Notes under the pieces: generated by a model
Database searches by the model: none
Seen by the model: only the letters and a program-made list of their open reading frames with translations
What the model was told of the DNA's origin: nothing
Translations under genes and position numbers: made by a program
Source: Pseudomonas fluvialis
GTDB lineage: Bacteria; Pseudomonadota; Gammaproteobacteria; Pseudomonadales; Pseudomonadaceae
Length of the DNA: 64,000 nt
Assembly (NCBI RefSeq): GCF_002234375.1
Contig: NZ_NMQV01000001.1
Coordinates: 1-64,000, forward strand
Reading direction: 5' to 3'
In this document: piece after piece, positions 28,268 to 40,055 of the stretch
How the letters are laid out: every line of letters starts with the position of its first letter
Numbering within the stretch: position 1 is the first letter of the stretch

Positions 28268-28555
28268 ATGGCGCTTGAACGCTCCGACGTGGAAAAGATC
28301 GCCCATCTGGCCCGCCTGGGCCTGAATGACGCCGATCTGCCACAGACCACCGCCACCCTCAACAGCATCCTCGGCCTGATCGACGCCATGCAGGCGGTCG
28401 ATACCGAGGGTGTCGAGCCACTGGCCCATCCGCTGGAGGCCACCCAGCGTCTGCGCGCCGACGTGGTGAGCGAAACCAACCAGCGCGAGGCCTACCAGGC
28501 CATCGCCCCGGCCGTGGAAAACGGCCTGTACCTGGTTCCCAAGGTGATCGAATAA
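28268..28555 (+). CDS. gatC: Asp-tRNA(Asn)/Glu-tRNA(Gln) amidotransferase subunit C
   Basis: The 95-residue subunit begins [19 protein letters not shown] and ends with the conserved [12 protein letters not shown]. It stabilises the GatA-GatB complex. The ATG at 28268 follows GGAGAGATCACG. The stop overlaps the gatA ATG by one base (TAATG). Confidence 0.95.
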   Translation: MALERSDVEKIAHLARLGLNDADLPQTTATLNSILGLIDAMQAVDTEGVEPLAHPLEATQRLRADVVSETNQREAYQAIAPAVENGLYLVPKVIE

Positions 28556-30012
28556 TGAGCCTGCACCAACTGACCCTGAGCCAGATTGCCGAAGGCCTGG
28601 CTGCCAAGCAATTTTCCGCCGTCGAACTGACCCAGCACCTGCTGCAACGCATCCAGGCGCTCGACCCGCAGCTCAACAGCTTCATCAGTGTCACCGAAGA
28701 GCTGGCCCTGCAACAGGCGGGTGCCGCCGACCAGCGCCGCGCCGCCGGCGAACAGGGCGCGCTGCTCGGCGCACCGATCGGCCACAAGGACCTGTTCTGC
28801 ACCCAGGGCGTGCTGACCAGCTGCGCCTCGAAGATCCTCAGCGGTTTCAAAGCCCCCTATAACGCCACCGTGGTGGACAAACTGGCCGCCGCCGGTACGG
28901 TCACCCTCGGCAAGCTGAACATGGACGAGTTCGCCATGGGCTCGGCCAACGAATCCAGCCACTACGGCGCGGTGAAGAACCCCTGGGATGCCACGCGCGT
29001 GCCAGGCGGCTCCTCCGGTGGCAGCGCGGCTGCCGTAGCCGCACGCCTGATCCCGGCCGCCACCGGCACCGACACCGGCGGCTCGATCCGCCAGCCGGCG
29101 GCGCTGACCAACCTGACCGGCCTCAAGCCGACCTACGGCCGCGTCTCGCGCTGGGGCATGATTGCCTACGCTTCGAGCCTCGACCAGGGCGGCCCGATGG
29201 CACGTGACGCCCATGACTGCGCCCTGCTCCTGCAAGCCATGGCCGGCTTCGACGCCAAGGACTCGACCTGCGTCGACCAGCCGCTGGATGATTACCTGGC
29301 AGCACTCAGCCAGCCGCTGGCCGGGCTGCGTATCGGCCTGCCCAGGGAGTATTTCGGCGCTGGCCTGGATGCGCGCATCGGCGAGAAGGTCATGGCCGTG
29401 GTCGAAGCGCTGAAAAAACTCGGCGCCACGGTAAAGGACATCTCGCTGCCGAACATGCAGCACGCCATTCCCGCCTACTACGTGATCGCTCCGGCGGAAG
29501 CCAGCTCCAACCTGTCACGCTTCGACGGCGTGCGCTTCGGCTATCGTTGCGAAAACCCGCAGAACCTCGAGGACCTGTACAAGCGTTCGCGCGGCGAAGG
29601 CTTCGGCGCGGAAGTGAAGCGGCGCATCATGGTCGGCACCTACGCGCTGTCGGCCGGCTACTACGACGCCTACTACCTGAAGGCGCAGAAGATCCGCCGC
29701 CTGATCAAGAACGACTTCGTCCGTGCCTTCGAGGAGGTCGACGTGATCCTCGGCCCGACCACGCCCAACCCGGCCTGGAAGCTCGGCGAGAAGAACAGCG
29801 ATCCGGTCTCGGCCTATCTGGAAGACATCTACACCATCACCGCCAACCTGGCCGGTATTCCCGGTCTGTCGATGCCGGCCGGCTTCGTCGATGGCCTGCC
29901 AGTGGGCGTGCAACTGCTCGGCAACTATTTCCAGGAAGGCCGCCTGCTCAACGTCGCGCACCAGTACCAGCAGGTGACTGACTGGCATCAACACGCCCCG
30001 AGCGGCTTCTGA
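28555..30012 (+). CDS. gatA: Asp-tRNA(Asn)/Glu-tRNA(Gln) amidotransferase subunit A
   Basis: The 485-residue amidase-signature protein has the Ser-cisSer-Lys triad: Lys in GHKDLF (about 80), the cis-Ser in [11 protein letters not shown] (about 151-161) and the nucleophile in [12 protein letters not shown] (about 170-181). It releases ammonia from glutamine for transfer to Glu-tRNA(Gln) or Asp-tRNA(Asn) by GatB. It is the middle gene of gatCAB. Confidence 0.97.
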   Translation: MSLHQLTLSQIAEGLAAKQFSAVELTQHLLQRIQALDPQLNSFISVTEELALQQAGAADQRRAAGEQGALLGAPIGHKDLFCTQGVLTSCASKILSGFKAPYNATVVDKLAAAGTVTLGKLNMDEFAMGSANESSHYGAVKNPWDATRVPGGSSGGSAAAVAARLIPAATGTDTGGSIRQPAALTNLTGLKPTYGRVSRWGMIAYASSLDQGGPMARDAHDCALLLQAMAGFDAKDSTCVDQPLDDYLAALSQPLAGLRIGLPREYFGAGLDARIGEKVMAVVEALKKLGATVKDISLPNMQHAIPAYYVIAPAEASSNLSRFDGVRFGYRCENPQNLEDLYKRSRGEGFGAEVKRRIMVGTYALSAGYYDAYYLKAQKIRRLIKNDFVRAFEEVDVILGPTTPNPAWKLGEKNSDPVSAYLEDIYTITANLAGIPGLSMPAGFVDGLPVGVQLLGNYFQEGRLLNVAHQYQQVTDWHQHAPSGF

Positions 30013-30023
30013 GGACGATCACC

Positions 30024-31472
30024 ATGCAATGGGAAACCGTAATCGGGCTGGAAATCCACGCCCAGCTTTCCACCCAGTCGAAGATCTTCTCCGGCAGCGC
30101 CACCACCTTCGGTGCCGAGCCCAACACCCAGGCCAGCCTGGTTGACCTGGGCATGCCTGGCACCCTGCCGGTGCTGAATGCCGAGGCCGTGCGCATGGCG
30201 GTGAAGTTCGGTCTGGCGATCGACGCCGAACTGGGCCGCACCAACGTATTCGCGCGCAAGAACTACTTCTATCCGGACCTGCCCAAGGGCTACCAGACCA
30301 GTCAGATGGACCAGCCCATCGTCGGCAAGGGCTTCCTCGACATCACCCTGGAAGACGGCACGACCAAGCGCATCGGCATCACCCGCGCGCACCTGGAAGA
30401 GGACGCCGGCAAGAGCCTGCACGAAGACTTCCACGGCATGAGCGGCATCGACCTGAACCGCGCCGGCACGCCGCTGCTGGAAATCGTCTCCGAGCCGGAC
30501 ATCCGCTCGGCCAAGGAAGCCGTGGCCTATGTCAAGGCGATCCACGCCCTGGTGCGCTACCTGGGCATCTGCGACGGCAACATGGCCGAAGGTTCGCTGC
30601 GCTGCGACTGCAACGTCTCGGTACGTCCGAAAGGCCAGGCCGAGTTCGGCACTCGCGCCGAGATCAAGAACGTCAACTCGTTCCGCTTCATCGAGAAGGC
30701 CATCAACCACGAAGTGCAGCGGCAGATCGAGCTGATCGAGGATGGCGGCACGGTGGTGCAGGAAACCCGCCTGTACGATCCGAACAAGGATCAGACGCGT
30801 TCCATGCGCAGCAAGGAAGAAGCCAACGACTACCGCTACTTCCCCTGCCCGGACCTGCTGCCGGTGGTGCTCGAAGACAGCTTCATCGAACAGCTGCGCG
30901 GCGAGCTGCCGGAGCTGCCGACGCAGAAACGCGAGCGTTTCCAGAGCCAGTACGGCCTGTCCGCCTACGATGCCAGTGTGCTCTCGGCCAGCCGCGAGAT
31001 GGCCGAGTACTTCGAGCAGGTCGCCGGGGTCTGCGGCGACGCCAAGCTGGCCGCCAACTGGGTGATGGGCGAGCTGTCCAGCCTGCTCAACAAGGACAAC
31101 CTGGATATCGAGCAGTCGCCGGTTTCGGCCGAACAGCTGGGCGGGATGATCCTGCGCATCCGCGACAACACCATCAGCGGCAAGATCGCCAAGATGGTTT
31201 TCGAGGCCCTCGCTGCCGGCGAAGGTGCGACTGCCGACGAGGTGATCGAGAACAAGGGCCTCAAGCAGGTCACCGACTCGGGTGCCATCGAAGCGATGCT
31301 GGATGACGTGCTGGCGGCCAACGCCGAGCAGGTCGAACAGTACCGCGCCAGCGACGAGGCCAAGCGCGGCAAGATGTTCGGTTTCTTCGTCGGCCAGGCC
31401 ATGAAGGCCTCCAAGGGCAAGGCCAACCCGGGGCAGGTGAACGAACTGCTGAAGAAGAAACTCGAGGGATGA
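30024..31472 (+). CDS. gatB: Asp-tRNA(Asn)/Glu-tRNA(Gln) amidotransferase subunit B
   Basis: The 482-residue subunit begins with the GatB signature [20 protein letters not shown]. It contains [13 protein letters not shown] sequence ([12 protein letters not shown]) and the C-terminal YqeY-like helical tail. It phosphorylates the misacylated tRNA and transfers ammonia supplied by GatA. Its stop overlaps the start of the RlpA-like gene by four bases, so gatCAB-rlpA is one transcription unit. Confidence 0.97.
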   Translation: MQWETVIGLEIHAQLSTQSKIFSGSATTFGAEPNTQASLVDLGMPGTLPVLNAEAVRMAVKFGLAIDAELGRTNVFARKNYFYPDLPKGYQTSQMDQPIVGKGFLDITLEDGTTKRIGITRAHLEEDAGKSLHEDFHGMSGIDLNRAGTPLLEIVSEPDIRSAKEAVAYVKAIHALVRYLGICDGNMAEGSLRCDCNVSVRPKGQAEFGTRAEIKNVNSFRFIEKAINHEVQRQIELIEDGGTVVQETRLYDPNKDQTRSMRSKEEANDYRYFPCPDLLPVVLEDSFIEQLRGELPELPTQKRERFQSQYGLSAYDASVLSASREMAEYFEQVAGVCGDAKLAANWVMGELSSLLNKDNLDIEQSPVSAEQLGGMILRIRDNTISGKIAKMVFEALAAGEGATADEVIENKGLKQVTDSGAIEAMLDDVLAANAEQVEQYRASDEAKRGKMFGFFVGQAMKASKGKANPGQVNELLKKKLEG

Positions 31473-31903
31473 AGCCGCTGCAAGCCGCACACCACACGCT
31501 GCAAGGAAGGCTCCAGCGACCCCGTCGCGGCCTTTCTCTGCTGGCCTGTGGTGCGCAGCTTGTCGCCGTCCTGCTGCTCGCCGGCTGCTCCACATCGGGC
31601 CGTTTCGTCTCCAGCGAAACCGGCCAGGCCTCCTGGTACGGCGGAAAACACCATGGACGACCGACCGCCAGTGGCGAGCCGTTCAACCAGCATGCACTGA
31701 CCGCTGCCCATCGCAGCCTGCCATTCGGCAGCCGCGTGCAGGTCACCAACCTGCGCAATGAACGCCGTGTGGTGGTACGCATCAATGATCGCGGGCCCTT
31801 TACCCGGGGCCGCATCATCGATCTGTCACGCGGCGCGGCGCAGCAACTGGACATGCTGCGCGACGGTGTCGTGCCGGTACAACTGCAACTACTGAGCGAA
31901 TGA
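31469..31903 (+). CDS. RlpA-like septal-ring lipoprotein (DPBB domain, no SPOR domain)
   Basis: The 144-residue protein has a long N-region, a hydrophobic core and lipobox LLAGC (Cys about 40). A double-psi beta-barrel follows with the RlpA signature [17 protein letters not shown], the INDRGPF motif and the conserved Asp of [10 protein letters not shown]. RlpA is a lytic transglycosylase acting on denuded septal glycan. This protein lacks the C-terminal SPOR domain that targets classical RlpA to the septum, so it is a short paralogue. Its start overlaps gatB (ATGA). Confidence 0.88.
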   Translation: MKPLQAAHHTLQGRLQRPRRGLSLLACGAQLVAVLLLAGCSTSGRFVSSETGQASWYGGKHHGRPTASGEPFNQHALTAAHRSLPFGSRVQVTNLRNERRVVVRINDRGPFTRGRIIDLSRGAAQQLDMLRDGVVPVQLQLLSE

Positions 31904-32003
31904 ACACAGCCTCTTACAAAGAGCCGCACACGCCAGCCAAAGCGCCTCTGGCGTGCCGTCCGGCAATGATTACACTAGCGCCATTTTTCTGGAGCCTTGC
32001 GCA

Positions 32004-33098
32004 ATGACCCTGATGACTTTCGTTTATATCGTCGCCGGCCTGGTGCTGCTGGTCGCTGGCGCCGAAGTACTGGTGCGCGGCGCTGCCAAGCTGGCCGCAC
32101 AGTTCGGTATCCCGCCCCTGATCATCGGCCTGACCGTCGTGGCCTTCGGCACCAGCGCGCCGGAAACCGCGGTGAGCGTGCAGGCAGCACTGGATGGCAG
32201 CGGTGACCTGGCCATTGGCAACGTGATTGGCAGCAATATCGCCAACGTCCTGCTGATCCTCGGGGTGACGGCCGTAGTCGCCCCCCTGCTGGTTTCGCGG
32301 CAACTGATTCGCCTCGACGTGCCGATCATGATCGGCGCCAGCCTGTTGACCTTCGCCCTGGCCTGGGACGGCAGCCTGAGCCGTGTGGATGGCGCCCTGC
32401 TGTTCGCCGGAGTCCTGGCCTACACCGGCTTTCTGATCATCAGCAGCCTTCGGGAAAAAGGTATTGCCGCCGAGGACGACGAGTTCGCTGCAGAGTTCGG
32501 TCTCGACGAAACGCCCAAGCCCTACGCCTGGCTGATCAACCTGGCGCTGATCGCCGCCGGCCTGGTCCTGCTGGTCAGCGGCTCGAACTTTCTGGTGGAG
32601 GGTGCCGTTACCCTGGCGCGCGCGCTGGGCATTTCCGAGCTGGTGATTGGCCTGACCGTGGTCGCCATCGGCACCTCGCTACCGGAGCTAGCCACCTCGG
32701 TCATGGCTGCCTTCAAGGGCGAACGCGATATCGCCGTGGGCAATATCGTCGGCAGTAATATCTTCAACCTGCTCTGCGTACTCGGCCTGGCATCGCTGGT
32801 CTCGCCACAGGCCATCAGCGTGGCAGCCAACGCCCTGGCCTTCGATTTCCCGGTAATGATCGCGGTCGCCATCGCCTGTCTGCCAATCTTCTTCAACGGC
32901 TATTCGATCAATCGCTGGGAAGGTGTGCTGTTCGTCGGCTACTACGCGCTGTACACCGTCTACCTGATTTCCAACAGCAGTGGCGCGCCCTGGCTGGGCG
33001 CCTTCGAACAGGCCATGCTGACCTTCGTCCTGCCGCTGACCGCCATCACCCTGCTGGTTCTGGCGGCACGCGCCTGGCAGCGCCAACGCCATCACTAA
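32004..33098 (+). CDS. Calcium/sodium antiporter of the CaCA superfamily (YrbG type)
   Basis: The 364-residue membrane protein has two homologous halves, each with an alpha repeat: FGTSAPETAVSVQAA with GNVIGSNIANVLLILG, and IGTSLPELATSVMAA with GNIVGSNIFNLLCVLG. The halves are joined by an acidic loop (EDDEFAAEFGLDE). This predicts sodium- or proton-coupled calcium export at the inner membrane. The ATG at 32004 follows TGGAGCC. A strong intrinsic terminator follows the stop. Confidence 0.9.
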   Translation: MTLMTFVYIVAGLVLLVAGAEVLVRGAAKLAAQFGIPPLIIGLTVVAFGTSAPETAVSVQAALDGSGDLAIGNVIGSNIANVLLILGVTAVVAPLLVSRQLIRLDVPIMIGASLLTFALAWDGSLSRVDGALLFAGVLAYTGFLIISSLREKGIAAEDDEFAAEFGLDETPKPYAWLINLALIAAGLVLLVSGSNFLVEGAVTLARALGISELVIGLTVVAIGTSLPELATSVMAAFKGERDIAVGNIVGSNIFNLLCVLGLASLVSPQAISVAANALAFDFPVMIAVAIACLPIFFNGYSINRWEGVLFVGYYALYTVYLISNSSGAPWLGAFEQAMLTFVLPLTAITLLVLAARAWQRQRHH

Positions 33099-33107
33099 AG
33101 CGCACAG

Positions 33108-33145
33108 ACCACAACGCCGCTGAACAGCGGCGTTGTGGTTTTCTT
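33108..33145 (+). terminator. Rho-independent terminator after the Ca2+/Na+ antiporter
   Basis: A perfect 15-bp stem (ACCACAACGCCGCTG / CAGCGGCGTTGTGGT, 33108-33139) with a two-base AA between the arms is followed by TTTCTT. It lies in the 46 bases between the convergent antiporter and hemH genes. On the minus strand there is no T-run. Confidence 0.88.
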
Positions 33146-34173
33146 CAGGTCAGCGCCTGCGGCACTTTCTGGCACAGGCTGGCCAGCGCCTCCACCCAGC
33201 GCGGATGGGTATTCAGGCAAGGCACCAGCACCAGTTCCTCACCGCCGGCGGCGATGAACTGTTCACGACCACGATCACCGATTTCTTCCAGGGTCTCGAT
33301 ACAGTCGGCCACGAAAGCCGGGCACATTACCAGGAGCCTCTTCACCCCGGCGGCGGCCAGTTCGTCCAGACGCTCCTCGGTGTACGGCTCGATCCATTTG
33401 GCACGCCCCAGCCGTGACTGGAAACCCACCGACCATTGTCCATCAGTCAACCCGGCGCGTTCGGCAAAGGCTGCCGCACTGCGCAGGCATTGCGCACGGT
33501 AACAGCGCTGCAGCACCTCGGCAGGCGCCTGCTGACAGCAGTCGGCGCTACGCAGGCAGTGCTTGCCACTCGGATCGGCCTTGTGCAGGTGCCGCTCAGG
33601 CAGGCCGTGAAAGCTCAGCAGCAGATGATCGAAAGGCTGCTGCAGGTAAGGTTCGGCACTGGCCACCAAGGCATCGAGGTATTCCGGCTGGTCATAGAAG
33701 GGTGCCAGGACCTGCAGACGCAGCGGCAAGCTGTGCTGGGCGATGGCCCGGCGCGCCTCTTCGATCACCGTGGTGGTGGTGCTGTCGGCATGCTGCGGAT
33801 AGAGCGGCGCCAGGGTCACCCGGCGCACGCCCTGCTCAGCCAGGCGCTGCAGCGTGCCGGCAATTGACGGTTCGCCATAGCGCATCGCCAGTTCGGTCGG
33901 TCCATGCGGCCAGAGCGGGCGCACGGCGTCGGTCAGACGCTGACTGAGCACCACCAGCGGCGAGCCTTCATCCCACCAGATGGACTGGTAGGCGTGCGCC
34001 GAGGCAGCCGGCCGGCGCCACAGGATCAGCCCGACCAGCAGGCGCCGCAGCGGCCAGGGCAGGTCGATGACATAGGGGTCCATGAGGAACTGGTTGAGGT
34101 AACGGCGCACATCGGCCACCGAGGTGGAAGCCGGCGACCCCAGATTGACCAACAGCAGTGCGTGATCGGACAT
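33145..34173 (-). CDS. hemH: Ferrochelatase
   Basis: The 342-residue protein begins [14 protein letters not shown], with active-site His in SFHGLP (about 189-194) and the acidic metal-pathway segment [15 protein letters not shown] (about 281-295). It inserts Fe2+ into protoporphyrin IX, the last step of haem synthesis. The ATG at 34173 has AAGGA six bases upstream; a TTG two codons earlier is less likely. The start lies 2 bases after the SDR gene stop, so the two are co-transcribed. Confidence 0.95.
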   Translation of the reverse strand: MSDHALLLVNLGSPASTSVADVRRYLNQFLMDPYVIDLPWPLRRLLVGLILWRRPAASAHAYQSIWWDEGSPLVVLSQRLTDAVRPLWPHGPTELAMRYGEPSIAGTLQRLAEQGVRRVTLAPLYPQHADSTTTTVIEEARRAIAQHSLPLRLQVLAPFYDQPEYLDALVASAEPYLQQPFDHLLLSFHGLPERHLHKADPSGKHCLRSADCCQQAPAEVLQRCYRAQCLRSAAAFAERAGLTDGQWSVGFQSRLGRAKWIEPYTEERLDELAAAGVKRLLVMCPAFVADCIETLEEIGDRGREQFIAAGGEELVLVPCLNTHPRWVEALASLCQKVPQALT

Positions 34174-34175
34174 GC

Positions 34176-35087
34176 TCAATCCTTGTCTGTACCCGCCAGC
34201 AGGTCGGCCAGGGCCTCCTCCAGCGTGGTGAAGCGAAAACGGAAACCCGCCTGCAACAGGCGGCGCGGCACGGCGCGCTGGCCGTCCAGCAGCAACTCGG
34301 CCAACTCACCCAGCAGCAGGCGCAACAGCCCCGCCGGGGCGGCCAGCCAGGCTGGACGATGCAGGGCCAGGCCCAGTGCCCTGGCAAAGTCGCGATTGCG
34401 GACCGGCTGTGGCGCGCACGCATTGTAAGGCCCACTGGCCTGCGGATGCTGCAAGAGAAAATCGATCAGCGCGATTTGGTCGGCCAGGTGGATCCACGGC
34501 ATCCACTGTCGCCCATCGCCCAACAGGCCGCCCAAGCCCAGACTGAACGGCAAGTGCATGCGTTTGAGCAAACCACCCTGACGGGCCAGCACCAGACCGG
34601 TACGCAACAGCACCACCCGCAGGCCCAGTGCCTCGGCCGCCCGCGCACTGTCTTCCCAGGCCGCGCACAACTGGCTGGCAAAGTCCTCGGCGGGGCTACC
34701 ACTGTTCTCATCGAGTTCCTGCTCGCCACCACAGCCGTACCAGCCCACCGCCGAGCCGGACAGGAGCAGCGCCGGACGCTGGCGCCGCGTGGCCAGCCAC
34801 TCGACCAACTGATCGGTAAGCTGCACCCGGCTGGCCAACAGCTCGGCCTTGCGCCGGCGCGTCCACAGGCGATCGGCAATCGGCGCCCCCGCCAGGTTGA
34901 CGATGGCATCCAGCGGCTCCTCACCCAGTTCCTGCAGGCGTCCGATACCGCGTACCTGTGCACCGCACAGCGCGGCAACCTGCTCGGGGCGGCGGCTCCA
35001 TACGCTCAACTGATGCCCGGCCGCCAACCAGTGGCGGCACAGTGCCCGGCCAATCAGGCCAGTCCCTCCGGTAAGCAGAATGTGCAT
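34176..35087 (-). CDS. TIGR01777 family NAD(P)-dependent epimerase-like protein (YfcH type)
   Basis: The 303-residue extended short-chain dehydrogenase has the nucleotide motif [11 protein letters not shown] (about 6-16), a central [10 protein letters not shown] segment and a C-terminal DUF1731 region ([23 protein letters not shown]). Its substrate is unknown. A GAGGAGG Shine-Dalgarno precedes the ATG. It sits between hemH and the operator at 35151-35187. In other pseudomonads this family occurs in light-responsive photolyase clusters. Confidence 0.88.
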   Translation of the reverse strand: MHILLTGGTGLIGRALCRHWLAAGHQLSVWSRRPEQVAALCGAQVRGIGRLQELGEEPLDAIVNLAGAPIADRLWTRRRKAELLASRVQLTDQLVEWLATRRQRPALLLSGSAVGWYGCGGEQELDENSGSPAEDFASQLCAAWEDSARAAEALGLRVVLLRTGLVLARQGGLLKRMHLPFSLGLGGLLGDGRQWMPWIHLADQIALIDFLLQHPQASGPYNACAPQPVRNRDFARALGLALHRPAWLAAPAGLLRLLLGELAELLLDGQRAVPRRLLQAGFRFRFTTLEEALADLLAGTDKD

Positions 35088-35150
35088 GACGACGCCTCCT
35101 CAGGTAACGGCCTGCTAACCTCAAGCATAGATGATCGGCCAGCAAAAACA

Positions 35151-36426
<1,276 letters not shown>

Positions 36427-36428
36427 GT

Positions 36429-39056
36429 TTACTGCGCCGCCAGCAACGCCTCGAATTGCTCGACCGGCACGGGCCGGGCAAACAGGTAACCCTGGAAATG
36501 CCGGCAACCACTGTCCAGCAATACCTGGCGCTGCGCCGGGGTCTCCACCCCTTCGGCAATCACCTGCAGTCCCAGGCTCTGCGCCATGGCACAAGTTGCC
36601 CGGACAATCGCCAGGCTGCTCGGATTGCCGGGCAGTTCACGGATGAACGACTGGTCGATCTTCAGCTGATCCAGCGGCAGCTTCTGCAGATAGGCCATGG
36701 ACGAATAACCCGTGCCAAAGTCATCAATGGAAAAGCGTATACCCATCTGTCGCAAGGCATTCATGCGCTGGCTGGCAGCCGCCATGTCATCCAGCAGCAA
36801 CGACTCGGTGATTTCCAGCTTGAGCAGCTGTGCCGCCGCGCCGGTTTCCTCGAGCAGCGCCTGCAAGTCTTCGACGAAGCCGGGCTGATAGAGCATCACG
36901 GCGCTCAGGTTGACCGCCAGGCTCAAGCGCGCCAGCGCGCCACCCTGGGCCTGCCAGCGCGCCAGTTGCAGACAGGCCTGGCGCAGTACCAGGCCATCCA
37001 GCGCCTGGATCAGCCCGCTGCGCTCGGCCAATGGAATGAACGCCGCCGGCCCCAGCAAGCCCTGCTGGGGGTGCTGCCAGCGCAACAGCGCCTCGGCTCC
37101 CACCACGCCGCAGCCCTCTTCCACCTGGGCCTGGTAGTGCAGGATAAAGTGTCCTTCACGCAGCCCCTGGCGCATTTCCTCCTGCAGGCGCAAGCGCGTA
37201 CTGACTACGGCCTGCATCTGCGGGTCGAAAAAGCGCAGGGCATTCTTGCCGGCATGCTTGGCTTCATACATGGACAGATCGGCGCGTTTGAACAGTTCAT
37301 CGACACTCTCGTGGTTACCGAGGAACAGCACCACGCCGATGCTCACGCTACTGTGCAGCGGCTGGCCGAGCAGGCTATAAGGTTGGCTGAGGCTGTGCAG
37401 GATCTGCCCACCCAGTTGCTCGGCGCGGCTGGCCGCCTGGTCGGCCTGCCCACCCAGCTGTTCGAGCATCAGCACGAACTCATCGCCGCCCAGACGCGCC
37501 ACCGCCTCACTGCTGCGCACCAGGGCCGACAGTCGCCCGGCAGCCTGCAGCAACAGCTGGTCGCCCGCCTGGTGACCATACAGGTCATTGATATTCTTGA
37601 AATTATCCAGATCAAGGAACATCAGCGCGGCATACTGGCCACTCTGCGCACTGTGCGCCATGGCCTGCTGCAGGCGGTCGAGCAGCAGGCGCCGATTGGG
37701 CAGACCGGTCAAGGGGTCGTAAAACGCCAGGTGGCGAATCTGCTGCTCTGCCTCCTTGCGCTCACTGATGTCACTGAGCGAGGCGACATAGTGGCTTACC
37801 CGGCCATCGGTGGCGCGCACGGCACTGATCGACAGCCACTCGGGGAAGACCTCGCCACTCTTGCGGCGATTCCAGATTTCTCCCTGCCAACTGCCGTGCT
37901 GATGGATCGACTGCCACATCTGCCGGTAGAACTCGGCCCCCTGCTGGCCCGAGGAGAGCAGCCGGGTGTGCTGGCCAATCACATCGTCCGGCTGATACCC
38001 GGTAATCCGGCAAAAGGCCTGGTTGACCCGCAGAATGTGACTGCTGGCATCGGTAATGAACATGCCCTGCTGAGTTTCAAAGGCAATCGCGGCGATGCGC
38101 AACTCCTCTTCGGCCAGACTCCGCTCGGTGATGTCACGAATGATCATGACCACCGCCGCACGCCCCTCGAGGGTGACATCCAGGCGCCGCGCATGGGCTT
38201 CGAACAGCCGCAGCCCGGCCAGGGTCTGCATGCGGTACTCAGTGACCTGGGGCGCATTGCTGGACAACGTCAGGCGTACGAAGGCCAGCAGTGACTCCGC
38301 CTGGCTCAGCGCCAGCACTTCATGCAGGCGCTTGCCGAGCAGCGCGCCGACCGGCAGGCGCAGCAACTGCGGGTCAGGGGCAATCACCTCCAGATAGCGG
38401 CCGTCCTCGTCGAGCACCATCAACAGGTCAGGCAGGGCCCCGGCAATCGCCCGCAGACGCGCTTCACTGAACTGCAGGTCGCGTTCGGTGTGCTGGCGCT
38501 GGCCAATATCCTTGAGCAGCAAGCCCAGCATCACCCCGGCCAACGGCAGGACCAGCAACGAAGGCAGGGCCAGGTACGTGAGAATGCGCTGGTAGTGCTC
38601 GGCCGGCAGGGCGCTGAGCACCAGCAGCACGCCCAGATGCAGCAAAACGCCGAACAACCACAACGACAGGGCATTCAGTGGCAGTCGCCCGCGCTGCACC
38701 AGCGCACGCATGGCCAGGCCCATGAGCAACGGCAGGATGACGTTCGCCACCCCGACGTACATACCAATACCGCCCAGCCACAGGCGCCCCGCAGCCGCAA
38801 TCAGCCCGGCCAGCAAGGCAACCCAGGCACCACCGAAAAGCGCGGCCATGCTCAGCACCGCCGTCCGTGCATCGAAGAACACGCCCTCGTGCGGGGCAAT
38901 CGGCAGCCACATGCCCACCAGGCAAATGACGCCAAACAGCAGCCCCGAACTCAAGCGCAACAGCCAGGGTCGCCCCTGGCAGGCGCGTACGTTGATCGCC
39001 TGCAGGTAGCACAGCGCCAGCAGCAACGCCGCGCCCGTGACGAAATCCATAATCAT
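36429..39056 (-). CDS. Membrane 5TMR-LYT / PAS / PAS / GGDEF / EAL protein
   Basis: The protein of about 875 residues has five to six N-terminal helices of the 5TMR_LYT type (DARTAVLSMAALFGGAWVA region) and two PAS domains (about 195-310 and 325-440). The GGDEF domain has an intact RLGGDEF (about 510) and the EAL domain an intact GAEALLRW and DDFGTGYSS. Both c-di-GMP synthesis and breakdown are possible. The inhibitory I-site is RSSE rather than RxxD, so product inhibition of the cyclase may be lost. Start uncertain: ATGs at 39086, 39080, 39056 and 39050; 39056 has an AGGG at nine bases. Confidence 0.9.
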   Translation of the reverse strand: MIMDFVTGAALLLALCYLQAINVRACQGRPWLLRLSSGLLFGVICLVGMWLPIAPHEGVFFDARTAVLSMAALFGGAWVALLAGLIAAAGRLWLGGIGMYVGVANVILPLLMGLAMRALVQRGRLPLNALSLWLFGVLLHLGVLLVLSALPAEHYQRILTYLALPSLLVLPLAGVMLGLLLKDIGQRQHTERDLQFSEARLRAIAGALPDLLMVLDEDGRYLEVIAPDPQLLRLPVGALLGKRLHEVLALSQAESLLAFVRLTLSSNAPQVTEYRMQTLAGLRLFEAHARRLDVTLEGRAAVVMIIRDITERSLAEEELRIAAIAFETQQGMFITDASSHILRVNQAFCRITGYQPDDVIGQHTRLLSSGQQGAEFYRQMWQSIHQHGSWQGEIWNRRKSGEVFPEWLSISAVRATDGRVSHYVASLSDISERKEAEQQIRHLAFYDPLTGLPNRRLLLDRLQQAMAHSAQSGQYAALMFLDLDNFKNINDLYGHQAGDQLLLQAAGRLSALVRSSEAVARLGGDEFVLMLEQLGGQADQAASRAEQLGGQILHSLSQPYSLLGQPLHSSVSIGVVLFLGNHESVDELFKRADLSMYEAKHAGKNALRFFDPQMQAVVSTRLRLQEEMRQGLREGHFILHYQAQVEEGCGVVGAEALLRWQHPQQGLLGPAAFIPLAERSGLIQALDGLVLRQACLQLARWQAQGGALARLSLAVNLSAVMLYQPGFVEDLQALLEETGAAAQLLKLEITESLLLDDMAAASQRMNALRQMGIRFSIDDFGTGYSSMAYLQKLPLDQLKIDQSFIRELPGNPSSLAIVRATCAMAQSLGLQVIAEGVETPAQRQVLLDSGCRHFQGYLFARPVPVEQFEALLAAQ

Positions 39057-39146
39057 GCCAAGCAACCCTGTACACGCCATGCCCACTCGGCATGGCTACT
39101 ACCCAGACGTTCCGTTGAGAAGCACTTCGCCGTTTTCACGCCACAC

Positions 39147-40052
39147 TCAGCGCTGCATGAGCAACGGTTGCAGCGCCTGTGCCAAGCAGGGCGCCATGGC
39201 AATGGCGTTGCTCGGGTGGCTGATGCAGTCGGTACTCCACACCCGGCCAACACCGGCCGCCGCGATCACCGCCAGGGCATCACCGGCGAACAGCGCATGC
39301 GTCACCGCCACATCCACCGTGGCCGCCCCCGCTGCCAGGGCCTGCTGTGCGGCCGCCGCGAGGGTTCGCCCGGAACTGGCCACGTCATCCAGCAACACCA
39401 CGTTGCGACCACGCAGATCGAGCGCCGGCAGGCTGATCTGCACCTGACGATCGCCGCTCCGCAGCTTCGTGCACACCCCATGCGGCCAGCCATGCACAGC
39501 CGCGGCCTGACCGACCCACTGTGCCGACTCGGCATCCGGCCCCAGCAAGAGCGGCTGCTCGACCTGCTCGGCAATCAGTTCGGCAAGCATCGGCGCACCC
39601 GACAGGCTGACGGCCACACCACGCGGAATGGCCTCGGCCAGGCTGGCAATGCGATGCAGGTGCGGGTCCACGGTGATCACCCCATCGAACAGGCCGGCCA
39701 GAAAAGGCCCGATGATTTGCTGGCTGACCACTTCGCCAGGGTGAAAGGCCATATCCTGGCGCATGTAGGCCAGGTAGGGGGCGACCAGCCACAAACGCTG
39801 TACACCCAGGCGACGTGCTTCACCCGCCAGCAAGAGCAGTTCGACGAGTTTCTCGTTGGGGCGATCCAGGCTGCGGTACAGCACCAGCTGTTCGGGCAGC
39901 GCCTGGCCAGGCTGCAGGGGCAGGCGCAGACGCAGTTCTTCATCGGGAAAACGGTGAGATTCGACTGCCGCGGCAGGCAGACCGCAGGCCTCGGCCAGAC
40001 GCCGCGCAGGCAGCGCCTCCTCGGCGAAATACAGCAACAGGCTCTGGCTCAT
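39147..40052 (-). CDS. Ribose-phosphate diphosphokinase-like (PRPP synthase family) protein
   Basis: The 301-residue protein has the PRPP synthase layout. An N-terminal HRFPDEEL corresponds to the ATP-loop FxDGE, YMRQDMAFHPGE to the ARQDRK region, and a canonical PRPP-binding loop VVLLDDVASSGRTL lies near residue 222. The substitutions at the ATP sites distinguish it from housekeeping PrsA, which normally lies beside ispE and is not here. It follows the phosphorylase gene by three bases, so the two are co-translated and probably act in one pathway. Confidence 0.85.
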   Translation of the reverse strand: MSQSLLLYFAEEALPARRLAEACGLPAAAVESHRFPDEELRLRLPLQPGQALPEQLVLYRSLDRPNEKLVELLLLAGEARRLGVQRLWLVAPYLAYMRQDMAFHPGEVVSQQIIGPFLAGLFDGVITVDPHLHRIASLAEAIPRGVAVSLSGAPMLAELIAEQVEQPLLLGPDAESAQWVGQAAAVHGWPHGVCTKLRSGDRQVQISLPALDLRGRNVVLLDDVASSGRTLAAAAQQALAAGAATVDVAVTHALFAGDALAVIAAAGVGRVWSTDCISHPSNAIAMAPCLAQALQPLLMQR

Positions 40053-40055
40053 TGA

